From assembly GCF_001418655.1 (NCBI RefSeq), contig NZ_LIQZ01000003.1:62001-126000 (forward strand): 64,000 nucleotides of DNA, given 5' to 3'. The stretch's first letter is position 1. Each line of letters opens with the position of its first letter. Under the pieces are notes generated by a model that was not told the origin of the DNA, did not search any database, and was given only the letters and a program-made list of their open reading frames with translations. The position numbers and the translations under genes are program-made. Shown here piece by piece: positions 53,201 to 58,484 of this stretch. This DNA comes from Streptomyces phaeochromogenes (lineage in GTDB: Bacteria > Actinomycetota > Actinomycetes > Streptomycetales > Streptomycetaceae).

Positions 53201-56200
53201 GGCGAACTCCTCATCGCGGGTGTCGGGTTGACACCCGGTTACCTGGGCGAGCCGGACCTGACGGCCCACGCCTTCGCCGTACGCGACGGTCGCCGGTGGT
53301 ATCGCAGCGGGGACCGGGTACGGCGTGATGAGGGCGGCACGCTGGAGTTCCTGGGCCGAGTCGACGACCAGGTGAAGATCCGTGGGAACCGGGTGGAACC
53401 GGGAGAGGTCGAGGCGGCGCTCCAGACGCACCCCGGCATCGCACGGGCCGCCGTGACCGCGTACGAAGGGCGGCTGCTGGCGTTCGTGACCGTCCGGCCC
53501 GGTTCCGGCCGACCGGACACCCGCGACGTGCGCGGGCACCTGTCGGACATCGTGCCGCCGTACATGATCCCGGCGCGCATCACGGTCGTCGACGCGCTCC
53601 CGCTGACCGGTACCGGCAAGGTCGACCGGCGCGCGCTGTCCGACCGGGCAACGGCCCCGGTGGACCGTGCGGGCAAGGCATCGAGTGCACCGCCGATGAC
53701 CGCCGACCGTGGCACTCCCCCGGCGACACCGACCGAACGACGGCTGGCGACGATCTGGTCCGAACTGCTGGAGGCCGACCCGATCTGTCGGGAGGACGAC
53801 TTCTTCGACCTCGGCGGCGACTCGATGCTCGTCCTCCAGGTGTTCGCCCGGCTCGCGGAGCAGGAAGGGCCGCTGCCCAGGCCGACCGCGATCTACCGGC
53901 ACCGCACTCTCGCGGCGCTCGCCACGGCGGTGGACACGGCTGCCGGGCAAGCGTGTGGGACGGGGACGGCCGCGGGCTCTCGCCCGACGGGAGAGGACCA
54001 CGCTTCCCCCTTCCCCCTCACGCCGGGCCAGCGCGGATTCCTCCTCGCCGAGGAGCTCTCACCGGGCGGCGGTGCCTGGCTGGCGCGGCTGCGGTTGTCC
54101 GGCCCACTGGACCAGGAGGTCTTCCAGGCCGCGGTGGACCTGCTGGTGGAACGCCACGCGATGCTGCGCACCGTCTTCCCCTACGGCGCCCGTCCGCCCG
54201 TCCAGCAGGAACTGCCGCGCTCACTGCGGCTGCCGGTCGCCTTCGAGACGCTCCGCGACCGCGGTGACGTGGACGAGCGGGCCGCCGCCGAGGCCGGTCG
54301 CCGCTTCGAGCCGTGGACCTGGCCCCTGCTGCGACTCCGCGTGCTCACCCTGGCTCCGCACGAGCACGTCCTCCTCGTACACGCGCACCACCTCATCGGC
54401 GACGGGTACAGCGCCGCCCTGCTCATGCAGGAACTGACGGACGCGTACGACCTGCTGACCGCCGACCGCACAGCCGAACTGTCCACACCTCGCGCCACCT
54501 TCCGCGACCACTGCCTGCTGCTGGCCGAGCCAGGCGCCGAACACGAAGCGGAAGCCGGAGCCGAAGCGGGGGCCGGCTCAGCGCCGGACGCCGCGGAACG
54601 TCGAGCCCGGCTGAGTGCCCCGTACCGGCCCCCGGTGCTGCTCGCACCCGACGACGGCAGCAGCAGTACCGCGAGTGACTCCCCCACGTTCCACTCGGCG
54701 GAGTTCGTGCTCGACGCGACCCGTACGGCAGCGCTGCGCGCGCTCGCGGCAGAAGTCGGGGCAACCCTGTACGCGCCCCTACTGACCGCCTACTACGAGC
54801 AGTTGGCGGAGACGACCGGTCAGGCGGACCTGATCCTGGGGCTGGCGGTGAGCGGGCGGGACCGTCCGCTGCCGGACGTACACCGGATCTTCGGCCCGTT
54901 CGCCGCGGCCGTACCGGTGCGGCCGGGCGCCGCGGCGGGCCGGGAGTCAGCCCAAGGACACTTCGGCGACGCCCTGCGCCGGATCGTCGCCGAGGCCGAG
55001 GAGGCACGGACCCACGACGACGTCCTGCCGCGCCACGCCAACGGGCTGCCGGTGACGTCGCAGTTCTTCTTCACCTTCCTGGACTTCTCCGCGCTGGCAG
55101 CGCCCAACGGCGGCACGCTGACGGTGTCGTGGGAGGACGCGGACAGCGCGTTCGCACCGCCGTCGACGGCGACGGACGTGTTCATGGCGGTGCGGCCGGA
55201 CGGGGACGGGCTGCGCGTGACGCTCCGCGGATCCGCGAGGGCCTTCTCGCCACCCGCGCTCGACGGCTTCGCGCACTCGATCCGCGCCCGGCTGACGCGG
55301 GCATCAAGCCCTGAGCCCGCGGTTCGACGGCAGGGGCCTCGGGAGACGATGGACGCGGCGCTGGTCGGCTACCTGCCCGCCCCCGACCATCTGGCGCGGC
55401 TGGCGGGCCTGCCCGACGGGGCGCTGCCACGCGCCGAGTTGCGCACGATGCTGTTCCCCGACGGCGCGCCGCGCCTCCTGGAGACGGTGGAGACGCCGCT
55501 GGGCCGATCGGGCTTCGTCTGCGTGCCGCTCTTCGCCGACGAACTCGGCCGGGATCCCGGTCTCGTCCGGTATGCCGGCCGCGCGGTGTCGCTGGCTTCG
55601 TCGCTCGGCGCGCGCTGCGTCTCGCTGGCGGGGATGATCCCGTCGCTGACCGGTTACGGATTCGACGTGCTGCCCTCCGTCGAGGGGGCGGCGGCCGTGA
55701 CGACAGGCCACGCGGCAACCGTTGTGTCGGTGGTCAAGACGGTCCAGGCGGCCCTTGACGCCACCGGTCAGAAGCTCGCGGACCTCGATGTCGCGTTCGT
55801 GGGGCTGGGTTCGATCGGCTCCTCCTCGCTGGAACTGCTCCTCGCAGGGGCCACCCGTCCACCACGGCGGCTCATCCTGTGCGACGTACGCGGCAGCGGA
55901 CCGCGACTGACGGAACTGGCCCGGAACCTGCGTGAGCGAGGGCTGGCCGACGAGGTCGAGGTGGTGGAGTCCCGGCAGGCACTGCCGGAGGCGGTGTACG
56001 GGGCGGATCTGCTGGTGACGGCGATCAGCGGCAGCGCCGCGGTCCTGGACGTGGACCGGCTGAGGCCCGGCACCACGGTGATCGACGACTCGTTCCCGCA
56101 CTGCTTCGACACCGCCCGAGCACTCGCCCGGATGCGGGAACGGCAGGACGTACTGGTCCTGGGCGGCGGCCTGCTCCACATCGGCCGCACCCACCGTGAA

Positions 56201-56464
56201 CCCGCCGAGGGACTTCCCGCCGCAGCAGCCGCCGGCTACCTCGCGCAGCCCTGGATCGAGGACACCCTCGCCTCGTGCCGTACGGAGTCCCTGCTCCGAG
56301 CCGCGTTGCCCGAACTGCCGCTGGTGCACGGCTTGGTGGACCAGGAGACGGCTCACGCCTACGCCCGGGCGGTGGACCGGGCCGGGGTGACGGCGGCGCC
56401 GCTCCACCTGCTCGGGCACGTCGTCGGCGCCGACATGGCGGCTCGTGTGCCAGGGAAACGCTGA
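44291..56464 (+). CDS. Hybrid PKS-NRPS megasynthase: FAAL-ACP-KS-AT-KR-ACP-C-A-PCP-C-(AAR-like reductase)
   Basis: About 4057 residues from ATG 44291 (ATG 44195 also possible; neither has a good ribosome site). Residues 1-560 are a fatty acyl-AMP ligase (FSSGSTGSPKG near 155, SWMPYFHDMGLIG). ACP1 Ser635 in LGGTSL. KS about 697-1125: Cys871, His1006, His1045. AT about 1225-1520: Ser1318 in GHSVGE and HAFH at 1419, predicting malonyl-CoA. KR about 1790-1965 (ITGGCGGIGS, Tyr1938). ACP2 Ser2095 in VGLDSL. C1 about 2165-2610, HHAAADG at 2295. A about 2620-3120, Asp2815 in FDASV, so an alpha-amino acid; my reading of the code is D-A-R-S-V-V-L-I, which I cannot assign. PCP Ser3178. C2 about 3238-3675, HHLIGDG at 3366. 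Residues 3686-4057 resemble cyanobacterial acyl-ACP reductase (GLGSIGS at 3838, Cys3996). Expected core product: a beta-hydroxyacyl amino acid. Confidence 0.93.
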   Translation: MKTASLFDVLLDAARQAPDQVVVHVRGDGSELAVTFRELLDESLRVAGGYRGAGVEPGTCVPLLADRSEDFQPMFWGALAAGLVPVPLAPDARRVAPVWEHLGRPPVVVDAACAGVAAELPDGVRVLRLETLRECAEPVSPVMPRPDDLAFLQFSSGSTGSPKGVELTHAAVLANLGQMAAASGLNEQDVVVSWMPYFHDMGLIGTHLAPLAVRAKQVKIGPLSFAKSPRLWFDVAAAHRGTVLSAANFALALTVRRVPDEVLAAVDLSAVRLMLVGAEPISATVWRDFAAKMRPTGLDPRAATPVYGLAESTLAVTFPPLGEVAAPVALDRAALSRGRAVEQAPGGDAVEVMDVGVPVPGCAVRITDDLGRPLGDRRVGHIEVGGPQIARGYHRLPEPTAQTFADGWLRTGDLGFLRDGRLCVSGRHKDVLFLNGRTFHAPDMEEVAAATPGLPAGITAVVGSTDPVTGSERVVVFVSWSRPPRTATEVLDQVARRVRRALGHDDVHVLALPPSAFPRTTSGKLQRQRMRARFEAGSYRPAASSGPLPMPMAPSPRVPASHSAVVPSAASTSAPAPSGAEARGPRQPDDVRRSTPPRSRADVRQLVRDVWARVLARPEASFTDRDRFTDLGGTSLKAMEVLAELEHALDATLAPSVMRNDTVSALTDHLLAAVDDTADRRSYAADGQVSVPARAGTPGTAIVAMACRFPGANTPEEFWDLLATGRDAVTTVPPGRWDGTPSVQAGEQMSPDSGGRWGAFLDEPAAFDAGHFGIGEEEARTLDPQARIFLELAHEALERAGYAGTRRRGLRVGVFAAVGDSGYRQILAEAAPAGTPPAATALTGNLPNLVAARVAHCLDLDGPALAVDTACSSALVALHLARRSLADGECDIAVVGGVNLHLTPDGYQALESAQALSPTGRSRAFSTAADGFVPGEGGAALVLRPLEEARRVNDEILAVVRGTAVNNDGTSLSLMAPNPLRQHEVIGRAYEVCGVDPRSVTYVEAHGTGTAVGDPIELRSLAQAFPALQDGRPRLLGSVKTNVGHLLNSAALPSLVKVVLALGQGRLPASLHHTSPSPAVERSGFALVTELTDWESHGPRRAGVNAFGFGGTNAHAVLEQAPPTPDSAPAPRAAAGGPHLLTLSARGADGLAALTSRLADHLRDHPELDEGDVCLTAATARDEGPHRLAVVADGDLRERLAEATAAGDGRAPGVVTGTVANRPRTVFVFPGQGALRPGQGRALYATAPVYRDTLDEASARAGALHGRQLTSWCVDAEVDARAQAATEVAQPLLVAHGVALARQLMAWGVRPDALVGHSVGELTAACVGGALSLADAVGFAAERGRLMGTLTAPGAMLAVRGADEQDVAALVAAAPGELAVAAYNGPGRLVISGSPDAVERAAEKLAGLGAAVRPLRVSHAFHSPLMEPVAQALADAARGLDATAADDLPVMSTLTAEWQPRMDPDHLREHALRPVLFGRVVARLLDEGYDTFVELGPDENLAGPIRAAAAHHRADGTDGSPVLAVSAPGKPDRSSGATDGTPGGARELLATVGRLWARGVTLDRTALDAGRRRVPLPPYPYQRRRYWPAASAHGLLHRVTWQAAPLADGAPAGPVLVTGVDATAVRELASQLAGRGVAATTDAGVASAQTVILLAGPAEHGTVAEFERMQRGWVTAFREALALFDRTGARRLLVVTENVHVTGHGSERPDPAQAVLGALALAVPEEFPGAVANWVDLASLDDTGERLRAVLTEAAAPQAAGVVAWRDGRRLVRTVVPQPAETPLGRERLPADGTFLITGGCGGIGSALARDLAGRGRPVVILTGRSPQPPEGLMEELAALGADARYHQADLAAQDDVDKLVAELPPLDGVFHAAGVVSPGSLRSTDVQEAVDALRAKTLGTRLLAEALHRHGQRPGVCVAFSSVSSVLPGLAGALGVYAAANAFLDSFAAAERRAGRPWLSVNLGPFAETGLASSFASSLRAGPVARAGSIPLATAPALAALRSACDMDEAQLVLADLTSVRGPVLADSPGRPAAIPPQRAASLAARRPSAADGPTSVPVSGSAPVLRELLAQSLGVPVSAVDDDAPFLSVGLDSLGAVDLVKRLERRTGRPWPTTLFFEYRTVRELAAHLDAQTAAEPGAEAGADAAESGRDAHRAPLPPATHDGTPFALTPVQLALYTSSRLHPDVPARGHLRLTIRGPLDTHVLGRALTALAERHGMLRLRIDGAGASPMQRPAPTTALRTWYEVCERSARSVADVESALCNRPFDLAVEPPVRAVVLRQEPNLAHLLLVVHHAAADGYSLNVLAEDLWALYTSLWRGEHPQLAPPSLDFATYAAAHVHSSGSNSPEDTRRYWAERLAGRCEPLRLPYDGDPDAPPSGPLVQHHGVLDAALTAGLERLAAAHDVSLFHLLLAAYVRCLVRWTGRRDIAVNVARARREDRFDGVDRLVGPLADTLPLLCEADPEEPLVALAARLREAWLESERHAGLSSLDLAGLLSADGGPRTASPAGFSFARFPARLAADCPVEVQATAAGTGSAATRLSLLCWADGPVLRMSWNFPLPLFERGTVARLDREYREELAALCAVPAPPSHTAAPVADLSPTSLGASVPLTGSEGGPSLAARLVDRFRATPKATAVDDGTTTLTYADLDHASALLATRLRALGVRPGDLVGLLTEPGPETVIGVVGILRAGAGWVPLDAGHPTARLADQLARTGATVVVCHASTSSTAAALHGVQALAVDDLPTAPASTNEDSVPVAEAEAIAYVIFTSGSTGRPKAVPITHRAMENYLDWAVATFGYGPQDRLAQTASPCFDASVRQLLAPLLVGATVVTVPQDLRRDPELLLAYVERARITVWSSVPTLWEQLLSAAEEQVRHGAGRPDLSALRWVHVGGEALPAPHVRRWFDLFGTGTRIANLYGPTEATINATCHVIDVRPDDDVQLLPIGRPVAGTDLEVVGPDGTPCGPGEFGELLIAGVGLTPGYLGEPDLTAHAFAVRDGRRWYRSGDRVRRDEGGTLEFLGRVDDQVKIRGNRVEPGEVEAALQTHPGIARAAVTAYEGRLLAFVTVRPGSGRPDTRDVRGHLSDIVPPYMIPARITVVDALPLTGTGKVDRRALSDRATAPVDRAGKASSAPPMTADRGTPPATPTERRLATIWSELLEADPICREDDFFDLGGDSMLVLQVFARLAEQEGPLPRPTAIYRHRTLAALATAVDTAAGQACGTGTAAGSRPTGEDHASPFPLTPGQRGFLLAEELSPGGGAWLARLRLSGPLDQEVFQAAVDLLVERHAMLRTVFPYGARPPVQQELPRSLRLPVAFETLRDRGDVDERAAAEAGRRFEPWTWPLLRLRVLTLAPHEHVLLVHAHHLIGDGYSAALLMQELTDAYDLLTADRTAELSTPRATFRDHCLLLAEPGAEHEAEAGAEAGAGSAPDAAERRARLSAPYRPPVLLAPDDGSSSTASDSPTFHSAEFVLDATRTAALRALAAEVGATLYAPLLTAYYEQLAETTGQADLILGLAVSGRDRPLPDVHRIFGPFAAAVPVRPGAAAGRESAQGHFGDALRRIVAEAEEARTHDDVLPRHANGLPVTSQFFFTFLDFSALAAPNGGTLTVSWEDADSAFAPPSTATDVFMAVRPDGDGLRVTLRGSARAFSPPALDGFAHSIRARLTRASSPEPAVRRQGPRETMDAALVGYLPAPDHLARLAGLPDGALPRAELRTMLFPDGAPRLLETVETPLGRSGFVCVPLFADELGRDPGLVRYAGRAVSLASSLGARCVSLAGMIPSLTGYGFDVLPSVEGAAAVTTGHAATVVSVVKTVQAALDATGQKLADLDVAFVGLGSIGSSSLELLLAGATRPPRRLILCDVRGSGPRLTELARNLRERGLADEVEVVESRQALPEAVYGADLLVTAISGSAAVLDVDRLRPGTTVIDDSFPHCFDTARALARMRERQDVLVLGGGLLHIGRTHREPAEGLPAAAAAGYLAQPWIEDTLASCRTESLLRAALPELPLVHGLVDQETAHAYARAVDRAGVTAAPLHLLGHVVGADMAARVPGKR

Positions 56465-56557
56465 CCGGCACGGGGCGGTGGACACCGCTCCGCGACGGCC
56501 CTCGGTTCCCGTACGGGCCGGTCGAGTGGCCGCTCCCGTACGCGCTGGTCAAACGGC

Positions 56558-56592
56558 CGGGCCCGCCAGAGCGGAAAGCTCTCGCGGGCCCG
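56558..56592. terminator. Hairpin terminator between megasynthase and small membrane protein genes
   Basis: CGGGCCCGC (56558-56566) pairs with GCGGGCCCG (56584-56592), and an inner AGAGC/GCTCT stem continues around GGAAA after one mismatch. It serves convergent genes ending at 56464 and 56625. Confidence 0.85.
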
Positions 56593-56624
56593 TGCCGAGG
56601 AGCGCCTCGGTGGTGTTCTGCTGC

Positions 56625-57065
56625 TCAGAGACGGCCGCCGCTGAGGCGGGAGAGCGGTCCACGCCGACGCAGACCGGCACGGCGGCCCAGCGTGTAGGAG
56701 CAGAGGACCACGGTGGCGGTGCCCGCTCCGGCGGCGACCGCCAGGACCTTCCTGGCCTTCAGGAGGGTCCATGCCATGCCGGCCTTCCCGATCGTCTGCT
56801 GGGCGGCCGAGGAGACGGTGCCCTGCACTGTCCTGGCCGCTTCCCTGGCCTTCTCCGACGCCGCACCGCCGAGACTCACCACGGCTTCCTTGCTGCCGCG
56901 TCCCACGGCGGTGGCCGCTTCTCCGGCGCTCTCCGCCGCCTGGGCGGCAGCCCGCTGCGACTCCTTCGCCGGCGCCGCGGCGCCTTCGGTCACGGTCTTC
57001 TTCGCCGCTCGTGCGCTCGCGGTCGGCGACTGTCCGTTCGTCGTCTTGTCACTTGCTCCAGCCAT
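56625..57065 (-). CDS. Ala-rich hypothetical protein with one C-terminal membrane helix
   Basis: 146 residues from ATG 57065. The first 95 residues are very rich in Ala, Ser, Glu and Lys with heptad-like spacing (AAKKTVTEGAAAPAKESQRA, EKAREAARTVQGTV), suggesting a long amphipathic helix like LEA or phasin-type proteins. Then comes a membrane segment, VLAVAAGAGTATVVLCSYTLG, and a basic tail (RRAGLRRRGPLSRLSGGRL). No motif identifies a function. It could coat a membrane or lipid surface. It is read toward the megasynthase, so it is not in the same operon. Confidence 0.6.
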   Translation of the reverse strand: MAGASDKTTNGQSPTASARAAKKTVTEGAAAPAKESQRAAAQAAESAGEAATAVGRGSKEAVVSLGGAASEKAREAARTVQGTVSSAAQQTIGKAGMAWTLLKARKVLAVAAGAGTATVVLCSYTLGRRAGLRRRGPLSRLSGGRL

Positions 57066-57146
57066 GCGCGTCGGGTATCCAGCCCCACGGTCGGCAAACA
57101 GCAACCCTCGGCGGTCATCAGAACGGCATGGTCGCCCTCCCCACGA

Positions 57147-58361
57147 TCACCAGGTGACGGGAAGTCGCGAAACGCTGCAGACCCGGCTTCCGCCGGTCCA
57201 GGTGAGTTCCTGGGCGCTGCCCGCGAGCGCGAGGCCGGGGAATTCGCGGATCAACGATCCGATGGCGACTTGCAGTTCGACGCGCGCGAGGTTGGCGCCC
57301 AGACAGAAGTGCGGACCGTGTCCGAAGGTGATGTGCTTGTTGTCGGCACGCCGGACGTCGAACGTGTCCGGGGCGGGGAAGTGCTGGGGATCGAAGTTCG
57401 CGGCCACGACCGGGGCGAGAACGCCCTGTCCTTGGCTGACAGTTCCCCCTGACGGCAGCGACACGGTTTCGGTGGCAACCCGCAACAGTCCTCCGTGGCC
57501 GGGGACCTCCATGCGGAGGATCTCCTCGACGGCGACGTTCAGGAGCGCTGGATCGTCGCGGATCACGGCGAGTTGGTCCGGGTGCCGCAGGAGCGTGAGG
57601 ATGCCGCGGCCGATGACGTTGCCGGTGGTCTCGTGTCCCGCGATGATCAGCCCTCGAACCATGCGGGCCAGCTCGACTTCGTTGAGCCGGTCGTCCGTGT
57701 CGTGGGCGCTGATGAGGGCGTCGAGCAGATCCTCACCCGGGGCCCGGCGGCGCGCGGCGATCAGGTCGTCGACGTACGCGGCGAACTCCGCGCCGGCTTT
57801 GGCACGTTCCGGTGCGTCGGCGGTGCTCGTGGACAGGAACAGGTCCGACCAGCCGCGGAAGTGAGGGCTGTCCTGCGCCGGGACGCCGAGCAGCGCGCAG
57901 ATGATGTCGATCGGCAGTGGAAACGCGAAGGCCGTCATCAGGTCTGTCGGGCGTGAGCCGCCACGCATCTTGGCGAGGTGCTCGTCCGCGACGGTCTGAA
58001 TGCGTGGGCGCCAGCTCTCGGCCCGCCGAGGGGTGAAGGCCGCCTGAACGATGCGCCGCAGCCGCGTGTGTTCGGGCGGATCCATGTTGACCAGCGCGTT
58101 CGGATCGTCGGAGAAGTCGGCGGCAGCCAGCATGCGCGGCGCGCCCTCGTAGCGCAGATTGCGGCTGAAACGCAGGTCTCCGAGAACCGCACGCACGTCG
58201 TCGTACGTCGTCGCCAGGAGCGCTTCGTCCCCGCTGGGCAGGACCACGGGGGCCAGCGGGCACGCACTCCGCCTGCTGCTGTAGTCCCGCGGCGGGCCGC
58301 CGTGAGGCCCCGGCGGGAAGGGAAACGTCGTCCCGTCATGGGGTAACTCGTAGTCCGGCAC
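57147..58361 (-). CDS. Cytochrome P450
   Basis: 404 residues, ATG at 58361. All P450 landmarks are present: NMDPPEHTRLRRIVQAAFTPRR (C helix), the I-helix oxygen motif AGHETTGN, the K-helix ExxR in VEEILRM, FDPQHFPAPDTFDVRR, and the heme loop FGHGPHFCLGANLAR with Cys353 as thiolate ligand. Length and motifs fit soluble class I bacterial P450s (CYP105/107-like), which need a separate ferredoxin; none is adjacent. It could oxidise the lipopeptide-like product of the nearby megasynthase, but it lies in the opposite direction with its own operator (58402-58414), so this link is only a possibility. Confidence 0.95.
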   Translation of the reverse strand: MPDYELPHDGTTFPFPPGPHGGPPRDYSSRRSACPLAPVVLPSGDEALLATTYDDVRAVLGDLRFSRNLRYEGAPRMLAAADFSDDPNALVNMDPPEHTRLRRIVQAAFTPRRAESWRPRIQTVADEHLAKMRGGSRPTDLMTAFAFPLPIDIICALLGVPAQDSPHFRGWSDLFLSTSTADAPERAKAGAEFAAYVDDLIAARRRAPGEDLLDALISAHDTDDRLNEVELARMVRGLIIAGHETTGNVIGRGILTLLRHPDQLAVIRDDPALLNVAVEEILRMEVPGHGGLLRVATETVSLPSGGTVSQGQGVLAPVVAANFDPQHFPAPDTFDVRRADNKHITFGHGPHFCLGANLARVELQVAIGSLIREFPGLALAGSAQELTWTGGSRVCSVSRLPVTW

Positions 58362-58401
58362 CCTTGAACTCCTCTCTCGACAGCGCTCGATCCGACGCTA
58401 C

Positions 58402-58414
58402 TGACGGATCGTCA
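58402..58414. promoter_or_regulatory. Operator-like palindrome TGACGGATCGTCA upstream of the P450 gene
   Basis: Perfect five-base arms around GAT, 41 bases before the P450 start, followed by AATTACC. TetR-type repressors often bind sites like this at P450 genes. Confidence 0.55.
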
Positions 58415-58484
58415 ATTACCTTCGAGAGTCCTCAGGTTCACGGAGATCGTCAAGGCTGGGGCGGCTGACGCCGGCAGGGGCCGG

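Noticed and set aside
55349-56464. Standard NRPS thioester-reductase (NAD_binding_4) or thioesterase as the terminal domain
   Set aside because: No TGxxGFLG start, no YxxxK pair in SDR spacing, no GxSxG serine motif; the entry region and Cys position fit AAR better.
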